Positions 1-11,161 of a stretch of 64,000 bases of DNA are shown in pieces. The stretch spans positions 1 through 64,000 of the forward strand of contig NZ_JARXYX010000026.1 in NCBI RefSeq assembly GCF_029893585.1, read 5' to 3'. The notes under the pieces were generated by a model that saw only the letters and a list, made by a program, of their open reading frames with translations, ran no database searches and was not told where the DNA came from. The position numbers and the translations under genes were made by a program. Source of the stretch: Streptomyces sp. LBL. Lineage in GTDB: Bacteria; Actinomycetota; Actinomycetes; Streptomycetales; Streptomycetaceae. Position 1 is the first letter of the stretch. Each line of letters starts with the position of its first letter.

Positions 1-668
1 CGGATGGCGACGACGTAGCCGATGCCGCGCTCGCTCAGGCCGGTCCGGAAGTCGGCGTTCTGCCCGTATCCGGCGTCGGCCACCAGCACCGGCGGCACCA
101 GACTCCACCCGGCCAGCTCATCAAGGGTGTCCAATGCCAGACGCCACTTCTCCCGGTGCCCGACCTCCTGCGGAATCCCGGTTTTGCGCCGACGTATCGG
201 GTCGTCCGCCCACTCCCCGGGCACGAATAATCGCCACTGCAGCGGACAGGATGCGGTGTCGGAGACCGCATGCACGCTCACCGCTACCTGGCAGTTGGCC
301 TGCTTACCCAGCGCCCCGCAGTACTGGTGCGCGACCGCCACCGACATCCGGCCGTCCTTGGGGAACGACACATCATCGACCGCCCAGGCATCCGGGCCGA
401 TCAGCGGCACCATTCGCTCCGCGACCCGCCGCCGCACCGGCACCGGATCCCACGTCGACTGGTTCACGAACTGCTGCAGGTTCTGCTCGTTGCCGTCCGG
501 CAGCCGCTCCGCCATCGGCTGGATCGACTTACGCCGCCCGTCCAGCATCAGCCCTCGCAGATAGCAGTCACCCTTCGCCCGCTGATCCTTGCGCGGCACC
601 GACGCGAACACATCAGCTACGAATAACGCCAACTTCGCCCGAGCACGGTTCACTTCATGTGCGTCCAT
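1..668 (-). CDS. IS701-type transposase, partial (3' part outside window)
   Basis: The frame opens at an ATG (666-668) and runs leftward past base 1, so only the first 222 codons are present. It begins MDAHEVNRARAKLALF and contains RKDQRAKGDCYLRGLML, then WAVDDVSFPKDG, which looks like the first catalytic Asp region of IS701-like DDE transposases, then VLVADAGYGQ, the second acidic motif, and it is still open at the edge. The protein would cut and rejoin the element ends. It is convergent in position to nothing here: the next gene, glmU, starts 150 bp away on the other strand. I did not identify the terminal inverted repeat in 669-817. Whether the element is intact cannot be judged. Confidence 0.85.
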   Translation of the reverse strand, partial: MDAHEVNRARAKLALFVADVFASVPRKDQRAKGDCYLRGLMLDGRRKSIQPMAERLPDGNEQNLQQFVNQSTWDPVPVRRRVAERMVPLIGPDAWAVDDVSFPKDGRMSVAVAHQYCGALGKQANCQVAVSVHAVSDTASCPLQWRLFVPGEWADDPIRRRKTGIPQEVGHREKWRLALDTLDELAGWSLVPPVLVADAGYGQNADFRTGLSERGIGYVVAI

Positions 669-817
669 ACCCCCAACATGCCCCTAAACAGCACCGCGAG
701 ACAGACCTAACGGAGCCCTACTAGTGACCGCACAGTCAGGGCCCACTCTCATGCCCCCCAAGAAACCCCCCGGTATCCTGCGGATGTCCACCACCCCAGA
801 AGCCGAAGGGCAACCCC

Positions 818-2269
818 GTGAGCGCCATTCGCCCGGCAGCCGTCGTCGTTCTCGCAGCGGGTGAGGGCACCCGTATGAAGTCGGCCATACCGAAGGTCCT
901 GCACGAGATCTGTGGCCGTTCCCTCGTGGGCCATGTGCTGGCCGCCGCCCGTGAGTTGCAGCCGGAGAACCTGGTCGTGGTCGTGGGCCACGCCCGCGAG
1001 AAGGTCACCGCTCATCTCGCCGGGACCGACGCCGAGGTCCGTACGGCGGTGCAGGCGCAGCAGAACGGTACGGGGCATGCCGTGCGGATGGCTCTGGATG
1101 AGCTGGGGGGCGGGGCGGTCGAGGGGACCGTCGTGGTGGTGTGTGGGGATACTCCGCTGCTGACCGGTGGGACGCTTCAGGAGCTCGCGGCCACACACTC
1201 CGCCGACGGCAACGCGGTCACGGTGCTGACGGCCGAGGTGCCGGATGCGACCGGGTACGGGCGGATCGTGCGGGACGGAGAGTCGGGGGTGGTGACCGCG
1301 ATCGTCGAGCACAAGGACTCTTCGGAGGCGCAGCGGGCGATCCGGGAGATCAATTCGGGGGTGTTCGCGTTCGACGGGCGGCTCCTGGCGGACGCTCTGG
1401 GCAAGGTGCGTACGGACAACTCGCAGGGTGAGGAGTACCTCACCGATGTCCTCGGGATCCTTCGTGAGGCCGGGCATCGGGTCGGTGCGTGTGTCGCCGG
1501 CGACCATCGTGAGATCGCCGGGATCAACAACCGTGTGCAGCTTTCGGAGGCGCGGCGGCTTTTCAACGACCGGTTGCTGTCCGAGGCGATGCTGGCCGGG
1601 GTGACCGTGATCGATCCGGCCACCACGTGGGTCGATGTGGGCGTGACGTTCGAGCAGGACGCGGTGGTGCATCCGGGGACGCAGTTGCACGGGTCGACGC
1701 ATCTGGGTGAGGGGTCGGTGGTGGGGCCGAACTGTCGGCTCACGGACACCCTGGTCGGTGCGGGGGCGCGGGTGGACAACACGGTGGCGGACGGGGCTCA
1801 GGTCGGTCCGCAGGCGACGGTGGGGCCGTATGCGTATCTGCGGCCGGGGACGCGTCTCGGGTCGAAGTCGAAGGTGGGGACGTACGTCGAGACGAAGAAC
1901 GCTTCGATCGGGGAGGGGACCAAGGTTCCCCATCTGTCGTATGTCGGTGATGCGACGATCGGTGAGTACACCAACATCGGTGCGGCGAGCGTGTTCGTGA
2001 ACTACGACGGGCAGGACAAGCACCACACCACGGTGGGTTCGCACTGTCGTACGGGTTCGGACAACATGTTTGTGGCTCCTGTCACGGTCGGGGATGGTGC
2101 GTACACCGCTGCGGGCTCTGTGATCACGAAGGATGTGCCGCCCGGTTCGCTGGCTGTGGCCCGTGGTCAGCAGCGGAATATCGAGGGTTGGGTGGCTCGT
2201 AAGCGTCCGGGGAGTGCGGCGGCGAGGGCGGCCGAGGTGGCGTCTCGTCGGGAGGATGGCGAGGGGTGA
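818..2269 (+). CDS. glmU: Bifunctional UDP-GlcNAc pyrophosphorylase / GlcN-1-P N-acetyltransferase
   Basis: GlmU makes UDP-N-acetylglucosamine, the precursor of peptidoglycan, in the cytoplasm. The 483-residue length fits the family. The N-terminal nucleotidyltransferase domain carries the signature LAAGEGTRMKS (residues 12-22) and the motif GTGHAVRMAL near residue 85. From about residue 255 the left-handed beta-helix acetyltransferase domain shows hexapeptide repeats, with the block GPYAYLRPGTRLG and the catalytic-site region NYDGQDKHHT. GTG at 818 is the start because the conserved N-terminus follows directly. It is followed by prs, the usual Streptomyces order, with a 132-bp gap that could hold a promoter for prs. 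Confidence 0.97.
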   Translation: MSAIRPAAVVVLAAGEGTRMKSAIPKVLHEICGRSLVGHVLAAARELQPENLVVVVGHAREKVTAHLAGTDAEVRTAVQAQQNGTGHAVRMALDELGGGAVEGTVVVVCGDTPLLTGGTLQELAATHSADGNAVTVLTAEVPDATGYGRIVRDGESGVVTAIVEHKDSSEAQRAIREINSGVFAFDGRLLADALGKVRTDNSQGEEYLTDVLGILREAGHRVGACVAGDHREIAGINNRVQLSEARRLFNDRLLSEAMLAGVTVIDPATTWVDVGVTFEQDAVVHPGTQLHGSTHLGEGSVVGPNCRLTDTLVGAGARVDNTVADGAQVGPQATVGPYAYLRPGTRLGSKSKVGTYVETKNASIGEGTKVPHLSYVGDATIGEYTNIGAASVFVNYDGQDKHHTTVGSHCRTGSDNMFVAPVTVGDGAYTAAGSVITKDVPPGSLAVARGQQRNIEGWVARKRPGSAAARAAEVASRREDGEG

Positions 2270-2401
2270 CCGGAAACGTGTGCGCCGGACACGGCGTACC
2301 GTGATAGGTGCATACCTGCACCCCACCTGCTGAGACCGCTTCTCGCAGCCAGCTGAGACGGCGTTCGGTGCCCCGCTGAGAACCTCTGAGGAGACAGTGC
2401 T

Positions 2402-3382
2402 GTGACCGGGATCAAGACGACCGGCGAGAAGAAGATGATGTTCTTCTCCGGCCGCGCCCACCCCGAGCTTGCCAAGGAGGTCGCCGAGCAGTTGGGTGTC
2501 GGGGTTGTCCCGACGAAGGCCTTCGACTTCGCGAACGGGGAGATTTACGTCCGTTACCAGGAGTCGGCGCGTGGTGCGGACTGCTTTGTCATTCAGAGCC
2601 ATACGGCTCCGATCAATCAGTGGATCATGGAACAGTTGATCATGATCGACGCGCTGAAGCGTGCGTCGGCTCGTTCCATCACGGTGATCGTGCCGTTCTA
2701 CGGTTACGCCCGGCAGGACAAGAAGCACCGTGGGCGTGAACCGATCTCCGCGCGTCTGGTGGCGGATCTGATGAAGACGGCGGGTGCTCACCGCATTCTG
2801 ACCGTGGATCTGCACACGGATCAGATCCAGGGTTTCTTCGACGGTCCGGTGGATCATCTGTTCGCGTTGCCGCTGCTGGCGGACTACGTGGGCAGGAAGG
2901 TGGAGAAGGACAAGCTGACGGTCGTGTCTCCGGACGCGGGGCGGGTGCGGGTCGCGGATCGTTGGTGTGATCGGCTGGGTGCGCCGCTGGCGATCGTGCA
3001 CAAGCGTCGGGACAAGGATGTGGCGAACCAGGTGACCGTCCACGAGGTCGTGGGTGAGGTCAAGGGTCGCGTGTGTGTCCTGGTGGACGACATGATCGAC
3101 ACCGGTGGGACGATCTGCGCCGCTGCGGACGCGTTGTTCGCGCATGGTGCGGAGGATGTGATCGTGACGGCGACGCATGGCGTGCTGTCGGGTCCGGCGG
3201 CGGATCGGTTGAAGAACTCCCGGGTGAGTGAGTTCGTGTTCACGAACTCGTTGCCGACGCCGGGTGAGCTGAGTGCCGATCTGGACAAGATCACGGTGTT
3301 GTCGATCGCGCCGACGATCGCGAGTGCGGTGCGTGAGGTGTTCGAGGACGGTTCGGTGACGAGCCTGTTCGACGAGCAGTAG
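2402..3382 (+). CDS. prs: Ribose-phosphate pyrophosphokinase
   Basis: PRPP synthase converts ribose-5-phosphate and ATP to phosphoribosyl pyrophosphate for nucleotide, histidine and tryptophan synthesis. At 326 residues it has normal length for a class I enzyme. Visible motifs are the PRPP-synthase signature DLHTDQIQGFFDGPVDHL (about 137-154), the flexible-loop region SPDAGRVRVADRW, and the PRPP-binding loop VLVDDMIDTGGT (about 224-235). The GTG start at 2402 is preceded by a GAGGAG ribosome binding site. It lies between glmU and rplY in the same direction. Confidence 0.97.
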   Translation: MTGIKTTGEKKMMFFSGRAHPELAKEVAEQLGVGVVPTKAFDFANGEIYVRYQESARGADCFVIQSHTAPINQWIMEQLIMIDALKRASARSITVIVPFYGYARQDKKHRGREPISARLVADLMKTAGAHRILTVDLHTDQIQGFFDGPVDHLFALPLLADYVGRKVEKDKLTVVSPDAGRVRVADRWCDRLGAPLAIVHKRRDKDVANQVTVHEVVGEVKGRVCVLVDDMIDTGGTICAAADALFAHGAEDVIVTATHGVLSGPAADRLKNSRVSEFVFTNSLPTPGELSADLDKITVLSIAPTIASAVREVFEDGSVTSLFDEQ

Positions 3383-3514
3383 GAATTTCCCGGGAAGATC
3401 TGCCGGGAAGATCTGCCGGGAAGACCCGTCAGAAGATCCTCAGGAAAGATCCTCCGGGAAAGATCGTTCGAGTGCGGCCTGAAGATCGTTTTGGGTGCGG
3501 CCTCCTGCTCCGAG
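3383..3514 (+). repeat. Cluster of GAAGATC repeats between prs and rplY
   Basis: After the prs stop the sequence repeats the unit GGGAAGATCTGCC, then looser copies of AGAAGATCCT, GAAAGATC and GAAGATCG, about eight copies of the GAAGATC/AAAGATC core in roughly 110 bp. No gene or clear hairpin terminator is visible in it. It lies directly upstream of the rplY promoter candidate and may be slippage-generated or a regulatory array. The function is unknown. Confidence 0.6.
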
Positions 3515-3520
3515 TAGACT
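3491..3520 (+). promoter_or_regulatory. Candidate housekeeping promoter of rplY
   Basis: TTGGGT (3491-3496), an 18-bp spacer and TAGACT (3515-3520) fit a sigma-70-type promoter. Transcription would begin near 3527 and give a roughly 120-nt leader before the rplY start. The spacing and the -10 are good; the -35 is weaker. Confidence 0.5.
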
Positions 3521-3648
3521 GCGAAAGTTGCTCGGCGAGGGAGGCCGTACCTGTGGGTATGGCTGTCCGTTATCGACGCGCTCTTCGTAGCAGGCCGTTC
3601 GTGGCCGGGTGACCACATCCGTTCCTGGTTCTACGAGGAGTGATCCAC

Positions 3649-4242
3649 ATGTCCGAGGTCAAGATCGCCGCCACGACCCGCTCGGAGTTCGGCAAGGGTG
3701 CCGCCCGGCGTATCCGTCGTGACAGCAAGGTTCCCGGTGTTCTGTACGGTCACGGTTCCGACCCGCTGCACCTGACGCTTCCGGGCCACGAGCTGCTTCT
3801 GGCGCTGCGTACGCCGAACGTCCTGATCGCGCTGGACATCGACGGCACGTCGAACGAGCTGGCGATCCCGAAGTCCGTGCAGCGTGACCCGATCAAGGGC
3901 TACCTGGAGCACGTCGACCTGCAGCTGGTCACGCGTGGCGAGAAGGTCAACGTCGAGATCTACGTGCACACCGAGGGTGACCTGGCGCCCGGTGCCTTCC
4001 TTCTGGAGCACGTGCTGAACACGCTTCCGGTCGAGGCCGAGGCCACGCACATCCCGGAGTCCGTCACGGTCTCCATCCAGGGTCTGACGGCCGGTGACTC
4101 CATTCTCGCCAAGGACATCCCGCTGCCGTCGGGCACGAAGCTGGGTGTCGAGGGCGACACCGTCGTCCTGCAGGTTCTGGCCGCGCAGGCCGAGGAGGCC
4201 GCCGGCGAGGAGGCCGAGGGCGACGCGTCCGCCGAGGCCTGA
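3649..4242 (+). CDS. rplY: 50S ribosomal protein L25/general stress protein Ctc
   Basis: L25 of the Ctc type binds 5S rRNA in the large subunit. The sequence starts MSEVKIAATTRSEFGKGAAR, the classic N-terminus, with the L25 domain to about residue 95 and the TL5 C-terminal beta domain after it. The tail is rich in Ala and Glu (AAQAEEAAGEEAEGDASAEA), as is common in actinobacteria. ATG 3649 is chosen over a GTG at 3640 because GAGGAG (3635-3640) is the ribosome binding site and would overlap the earlier start. It is followed by a hairpin and then pth, the usual pair. Confidence 0.95.
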   Translation: MSEVKIAATTRSEFGKGAARRIRRDSKVPGVLYGHGSDPLHLTLPGHELLLALRTPNVLIALDIDGTSNELAIPKSVQRDPIKGYLEHVDLQLVTRGEKVNVEIYVHTEGDLAPGAFLLEHVLNTLPVEAEATHIPESVTVSIQGLTAGDSILAKDIPLPSGTKLGVEGDTVVLQVLAAQAEEAAGEEAEGDASAEA

Positions 4243-4263
4243 TCCTCACCGTCGTCGTTTCGT

Positions 4264-4294
4264 CAGCCGCTGTTCCCTCCGGGGGCAGCGGCTG
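4264..4294 (+). terminator. Hairpin between rplY and pth
   Basis: CAGCCGCTG (4264-4272) pairs perfectly with CAGCGGCTG (4286-4294) across a 13-nt loop, 22 bp after the rplY stop. No U-run follows, which is usual in Streptomyces. It may be a terminator or attenuator reducing read-through into pth. Confidence 0.55.
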
Positions 4295-4311
4295 GCGCGT
4301 ATCAAGGAGAC

Positions 4312-4914
4312 ATGGACGTGACGACCGATGCCAACGTGCCCTGGCTGATCGTGGGACTGGGCAACCCGGGGTCCGAGTACGCGGCTAACCGGCACAACGT
4401 CGGTTTCATGGTGGCCGATCTGCTCGCGGAGCGTATGAAGGGCCGGTTCAAGCGGGCGGGCAGGGCGCAGGCGCAGGTCGTGGAGGGGCGGATCGGGCCG
4501 CCGGGGCCGGGGAACCGGCGGGTGGTGCTGGCGAAGCCGATGTCCTACATGAATCTGTCGGGTGGGCCGGTGAACTCGCTCAGGGATTTCTACAAAGTGC
4601 CGTTGGCGCATGTCGTGGCGGTTCATGACGAGCTGGACATCGATTTCGGGACACTGCGGTTGAAGCTCGGGGGCGGGGACAACGGGCACAACGGGTTGAA
4701 GTCGATGACGAAGGTGATGGGTGCGGAGTATCACCGGGTGCGGTTCGGGATCGGGCGGCCGCCGGGTCGTATGCAGGTGGCGGATTTCGTGTTGAAGGAC
4801 TTCTCGTCGGCGGAGCGCAGGGAGTTGGACTACTTCGTGGACCGGGCGGCGGATGCGGTGGAGGCGCTCGTCATCGAGGGGCTGGAGCGGGCGCAGGGCA
4901 CGTACAACTCGTGA
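4312..4914 (+). CDS. pth: Peptidyl-tRNA hydrolase
   Basis: Pth frees tRNA from prematurely released peptidyl-tRNA. The protein has 200 residues, the normal size. The start of the fold reads IVGLGNPGSEYAANRHNVGF, where the His after Arg is the catalytic base. Further family motifs are KPMSYMNLSGGPV, HDELDIDFG and GGDNGHNGLKS, followed by FRFGIGRPP-like RVRFGIGRPPGR and FVL near the end. ATG 4312 has an AAGGAGA site upstream. It lies immediately behind rplY. Confidence 0.96.
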   Translation: MDVTTDANVPWLIVGLGNPGSEYAANRHNVGFMVADLLAERMKGRFKRAGRAQAQVVEGRIGPPGPGNRRVVLAKPMSYMNLSGGPVNSLRDFYKVPLAHVVAVHDELDIDFGTLRLKLGGGDNGHNGLKSMTKVMGAEYHRVRFGIGRPPGRMQVADFVLKDFSSAERRELDYFVDRAADAVEALVIEGLERAQGTYNS

Positions 4915-4967
4915 CGTGTCCGGTGGATCGGGCACGTCCGAGTTGACTGTCCGTCCCGGCATGGCCA

Positions 4968-5471
4968 ATGATCCCCGCCATGCCTGTCACCGCCTCCCCC
5001 TCCCGCCGTGCCTCGGTCCTCGCGCTGCGGTTCGGGCGGCTCGCGGCGATGGGTACGGTCGCGATGCTGATCCTGATCGCGGGTGTGTGGGCGTCCTGGG
5101 GCAGCGCTCAGCACGTGATGCTCACCAAGGGGCGGGAGCACGGCACGGTCCGGGTGACGCGGTGCGGCGAGGGGACCTGCACGGGGCCCTACACGCCGGT
5201 GTCGACCGGTTCGGCGGCCCGGGAGCGTGTGGTCATCGAGGACACGGTCGCGGTGCGCAAGGGGCTGACGTACGACGTGATCGTGAAGCCCGGCAGTGAC
5301 CACGCGGTGCGCTCGGGTCCGGCCGGGGTGCTGTACTCCTGGGTGCCGATGGGCGGGGCGCTGTTGCTGGCGTCGGTGGTGGTCGCGGGCGGGCTGCGGC
5401 GGACGCGGGTGGCGTGGGTGATGGCAGGGTCGGGGGTCGCGCTGCTCACGGCGGCGTTCGTGGTGATCTGA
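4968..5471 (+). CDS. Small integral membrane protein, unknown function
   Basis: I do not recognise a named family. The 167-residue product has a membrane segment near residues 27-46 (AAMGTVAMLILIAGVWASWG), an outside-facing stretch with a Cys pair (TRCGEGTCTGPY, two cysteines five residues apart), then two C-terminal hydrophobic segments (MGGALLLASVVVAGGL and VMAGSGVALLTAAFVVI). The layout suggests a cell-envelope protein with an extracellular loop. An in-frame ATG at 4980 is equally possible because neither start has a clear ribosome binding site. It is convergent with ppc. Confidence 0.75.
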   Translation: MIPAMPVTASPSRRASVLALRFGRLAAMGTVAMLILIAGVWASWGSAQHVMLTKGREHGTVRVTRCGEGTCTGPYTPVSTGSAARERVVIEDTVAVRKGLTYDVIVKPGSDHAVRSGPAGVLYSWVPMGGALLLASVVVAGGLRRTRVAWVMAGSGVALLTAAFVVI

Positions 5472-5507
5472 GGTCCGGCAGTGGCCGCTCGTGGTGATCT
5501 GAGGTCC
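5459..5507 (+). repeat. 31-bp spaced direct repeat at a gene end
   Basis: The 18-mer CGTGGTGATCTGAGGTCC occurs at 5459-5476, spanning the stop of the membrane-protein gene, and again at 5490-5507. It looks like a short local duplication of the 3' end. Confidence 0.6.
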
Positions 5508-5594
5508 CACGGGGGCCGTTCGGTGCGTCGGCCGGTGCGTCGGCGAAGCCACCGTCAGGCCTGATCGCTCAGGAATCTGATCGCGCACAAAGGC

Positions 5595-5623
5595 GCCCCC
5601 GAGCCCGTACGAGGCTCGGAGGC
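5595..5623 (-). terminator. Hairpin downstream of ppc
   Basis: GCCCCCGAGCC (5595-5605) and GGCTCGGAGGC (5613-5623) form an 11-bp stem with one mismatch and a 7-nt loop, 26 bp beyond the ppc stop. Lying between two convergent genes, it could serve both strands. Confidence 0.6.
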
Positions 5624-5648
5624 ACCGCCCGTCGTAAGTACGGGGCCG

Positions 5649-8402
<2,754 letters not shown>

Positions 8403-8574
8403 AGGTGCGGCTCCTTGCAGTGTTGAAGCTCGTCCGGGAGGGAACCCGGACGGCGGCCTCTGGCGGCGGCGTGCCGCTTACGGGGCCGGACGGCCGGGAA
8501 GTACTCAGAGCGGACCGCGCTGTCCGACCGACATAAGGATAGGTGTCCACACGGACGCGCAGGCTGTCGGGCTC

Positions 8575-8602
8575 TTGCCGCCGGACGCCGCGCTGCCATA
8601 CT
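8575..8602 (+). promoter_or_regulatory. Candidate promoter of the desaturase gene
   Basis: TTGCCG (8575-8580), 16 bp, CATACT (8597-8602) is a reasonable sigma-70-type promoter. The tandem palindromes at 8603-8629 begin right after the -10, so a bound repressor would sit on the start point. Confidence 0.5.
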
Positions 8603-8629
8603 TACGATGCCGTAGGTTACGGAACCGTA
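8603..8629. promoter_or_regulatory. Tandem palindromic operator, likely for the adjacent TetR regulator
   Basis: Two copies of TACGR-NN-CCGTA lie 15 bp apart: TACGATGCCGTA (8603-8614, one mismatch) and TACGGAACCGTA (8618-8629, perfect arms). Side-by-side palindromes next to a desaturase promoter, with a TetR gene overlapping the end of the desaturase, match the DesT/FasR-style layout in which TetR proteins sense acyl-CoA or fatty-acid state. The assignment to the regulator at 9700 is inference. Confidence 0.65.
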
Positions 8630-8692
8630 GGGAGTATGTGCGGTGTCCGCTCCTCGGCATCTGCCTCCTTCCAAGACCCGACAGGGACGCGC

Positions 8693-9703
8693 ATGACCTC
8701 AAGCTCCGACGTGATCGAAGACTCTCCGAAGGCGACCGACGACCCCCGCACATCCACCGCCACCCTGGGTGGCGAGCAGAAGCGTTCGATCGAGCAGATC
8801 GCGCTGCTGTTCTTCATCGTCGTCCCGTTCCTCGCGGTGCTGGCGGCGGTGCCGTTGGCGTGGGGCTGGGGGGTGAGCTGGCTGGATCTCGGCCTGCTGG
8901 TCTTCTTCTACTACCTGGGCTGCCACGGCATCACGATCGGTTTCCACCGTTACTTCACCCACGGTTCCTTCAAGGCCAAGCGGCCCTTGCGGATCGCGCT
9001 CGCGATCATGGGGTCGATGGCGGTCGAGGGGCCGGTGGTGCGGTGGGTGGCCGACCATCGCAGGCACCACAAGTTCTCCGACGCCGAGGGTGACCCGCAC
9101 TCGCCGTGGCGGTTCGGCGAGACGGTTCCGGCGCTGATGAAGGGCCTGTGGTGGGCCCACATCGCATGGATGTTCGATGAGGAGCAGACCTCGCAGGAGA
9201 AGTACGCGCCGGATCTGATCAAGGACGGGGCGATCCGGGCGATCTCGCGCCAGTTCCTCGCGTTGACGGTCGTCTCGCTGGCGCTGCCGCCGCTGATCGG
9301 CGGTCTGGTGACGATGTCCTGGTGGGGCGCGTTCACCGGCTTCTTCTGGGGTTCGCTGGTGCGGGTGGCCCTGCTGCATCACGTGACCTGGTCGATCAAC
9401 TCGATCTGTCACGCGGTGGGCAAGCGCCCGTTCAAGTCGCGGGACCGGTCGGGCAACGTGTGGTGGCTGGCGGTCCTGTCCTGCGGCGAGTCCTGGCACA
9501 ACCTGCACCACGCCGACCCGACGTCGGCGCGGCACGGGGTGGAGCGGGGGCAGCTGGACTCCTCGGCCCGGCTCATCCGCTGGTTCGAGTTGCTCGGGTG
9601 GGCGTATGACGTGCGCTGGCCGTCACGCTCGCGTATCGATTCCCGTCGGAAGACGGGCGAGGAGGACTCCGAGCGTCAGAAGGAGACCGCCGAAGCGGCA
9701 TGA
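8693..9703 (+). CDS. Acyl-CoA (stearoyl-type) delta-9 fatty acid desaturase
   Basis: This membrane di-iron desaturase introduces a cis double bond into fatty acyl chains. All three histidine boxes are present: HRYFTH, HRRHH and HNLHH. Hydrophobic pairs near residues 35-55 and 60-80 and again around 195-235 give the usual four-segment topology. ATG 8693 (336 residues) is preferred: upstream in-frame codons run through the palindromic operator and cannot be coding if the promoter call is right. The stop overlaps the TetR start by 4 bp (ATGA), so the two are co-transcribed and probably autoregulated. Confidence 0.92.
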   Translation: MTSSSDVIEDSPKATDDPRTSTATLGGEQKRSIEQIALLFFIVVPFLAVLAAVPLAWGWGVSWLDLGLLVFFYYLGCHGITIGFHRYFTHGSFKAKRPLRIALAIMGSMAVEGPVVRWVADHRRHHKFSDAEGDPHSPWRFGETVPALMKGLWWAHIAWMFDEEQTSQEKYAPDLIKDGAIRAISRQFLALTVVSLALPPLIGGLVTMSWWGAFTGFFWGSLVRVALLHHVTWSINSICHAVGKRPFKSRDRSGNVWWLAVLSCGESWHNLHHADPTSARHGVERGQLDSSARLIRWFELLGWAYDVRWPSRSRIDSRRKTGEEDSERQKETAEAA

Positions 9704-10377
9704 TTGACTGCGTGGCGACCGACTCCAGCAGCACCCCGAGCAATGACAAGCCGCGGCGTGCGCGTCGCACCCGGATGACCGGTGCCGAGCGCCGCCAGCA
9801 GTTGCTGGAGATCGGTCGCACCCTGTTCGCGGCGAAGGGTTTCGAGGGCACGTCGGTGGAGGAGATCGCGGCGAAGGCCGGGGTGTCCAAGCCGATGGTG
9901 TACGAGCACTTCGGCGGCAAGGAGGGCCTGTACGCGGTGGTGGTGGACCGTGAGATGCGGCGCCTGCTGGACATGGTGACGAGTTCCCTCACCGCCGGTC
10001 ACCCGCGTGAACTGTGCGAACAGGCGGCGTTCGCGCTGCTGGACTACATCGAGGAGTACACGGACGGTTTCCGCATCCTGGTCCGTGACTCCCCCATCCC
10101 CCAGTCGACGGGGTCCTTCGCCTCGCTGATCTCGGACATCGCCACCCAGGTGGAGGACATTTTGGGCCGCGAGTTCAAGAGCCGCGGCTTCGACCCCAAG
10201 CTGGCCCCCCTGTACGCCCAGGCCCTGGTCGGCATGGTCGCTCTGACCGGCCAGTGGTGGCTGGACGTGCGCCGCCCGAAGAAGTCCGAGGTCGCCGCCC
10301 ATCTGGTGAACCTGGCGTGGCACGGGCTGGACGGCATGGAGGCGAAGCCGCACTTGATAGGGCGCCGGAAAAGCTGA
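9700..10377 (+). CDS. TetR-family regulator of the desaturase operon
   Basis: The helix-turn-helix occupies roughly residues 35-80: RRQQLLEIGRTLFAAKGFEG, then VEEIAAKAGVSKPMVYEHF, a canonical TetR recognition region. The remaining 140 residues form the helical ligand-binding half. Start ATG 9700 overlaps the desaturase stop; a GTG at 9712 is an alternative. Its likely operator is the tandem palindrome at 8603-8629. The ligand is unknown, with long-chain acyl-CoA the obvious guess from the neighbour. Confidence 0.92.
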   Translation: MIDCVATDSSSTPSNDKPRRARRTRMTGAERRQQLLEIGRTLFAAKGFEGTSVEEIAAKAGVSKPMVYEHFGGKEGLYAVVVDREMRRLLDMVTSSLTAGHPRELCEQAAFALLDYIEEYTDGFRILVRDSPIPQSTGSFASLISDIATQVEDILGREFKSRGFDPKLAPLYAQALVGMVALTGQWWLDVRRPKKSEVAAHLVNLAWHGLDGMEAKPHLIGRRKS

Positions 10378-10462
10378 CGCAGTCACTCTTTGTGATGACG
10401 CCTGCGCATTCCGCCCGCTACTGTGGTTCCGCAGGCCGAGAATCCCGTCCATGGGAGGAACC

Positions 10463-11065
10463 ATGACCGCCGAGCCGACCGCCAAGCACGGCTGCCGCTG
10501 GCCGGTGCCGCCGCAGGACGGGTACACCGTGGACGACCTGTTCACGCTGCCTGACCTCCCGCCGCACACCGAGCTGATCGACGGGAGCCTTGTCTTCGTG
10601 AGTCCGCAGCGGATTTTCCACAGCCGCATGATCGACCTTCTGGTGACCGGCCTGCGTGGCACGGTCCCCGGGCAACTGAAGGTCCTTCGTGAGATGACCG
10701 TCGCCCTGGACCGCCGCAACGGCCCCGAGCCCGACGTGTGCGTCATCCGGGCTGAGGCCGTCACCGGCCTGGAGCAGACCCGGTTCGAGGCCGCCGACGT
10801 ACTGCTCGCCGTGGAGGTCGTCTCCCCGGACTCCGAGGCCCGCGACCGGGACACCAAACCCCGCAAGTACGCCGCCGCGGGTATTCCCCACTTCTGGCTG
10901 GTGGAGATGGCCGGAGAGAACCAGCACCCCGTGGTGCGGGTGTACGAGCTCGACCCGCTGTCGAAGACGTACGCGCTGACCGGCATCCACCACGACCGAC
11001 TCAAGCTCGGCGTCCCCTACGACCTCGATCTCGACATCACGCTGGACGCCCTCAGAGAGCTGTGA
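10463..11065 (+). CDS. Uma2-family (DUF820) PD-(D/E)XK nuclease-like protein
   Basis: Uma2 proteins have a restriction-endonuclease-like fold and are plentiful in Streptomyces and cyanobacteria; their role is unsettled. The 200-residue product shows the family pattern: YTVDDLFTLPDLPPHTELIDG at the start, PEPDVCVI (catalytic Asp), LAVEVVSPDSEARDRDTKPRK (Glu and Lys of the nuclease core), then KYAAAGIPHFWLVE. ATG 10463 is chosen because GGAGG (10454-10458) lies just before it; an ATG at 10451 would overlap that site. Confidence 0.88.
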   Translation: MTAEPTAKHGCRWPVPPQDGYTVDDLFTLPDLPPHTELIDGSLVFVSPQRIFHSRMIDLLVTGLRGTVPGQLKVLREMTVALDRRNGPEPDVCVIRAEAVTGLEQTRFEAADVLLAVEVVSPDSEARDRDTKPRKYAAAGIPHFWLVEMAGENQHPVVRVYELDPLSKTYALTGIHHDRLKLGVPYDLDLDITLDALREL

Positions 11066-11161
11066 CCCGCTCCGGAACCCCAGCCCGTTGCCGCGCACGC
11101 TCGACAGCGACCGGCTCCGGAACCCCAGCCGGTTACCGCGCACGCTCGACGGCCGTGATCG

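Noticed and set aside
669..817. tRNA gene upstream of glmU
   Set aside because: A tRNA would be a plausible neighbour, but no cloverleaf or GGTTCGA-type T-arm is visible in these 149 bp.
749..3178. 809-codon open frame antisense to glmU and prs
   Set aside because: It lies opposite two well-conserved genes, has an Arg/His-rich composition typical of GC-rich antisense frames and no recognisable domain.
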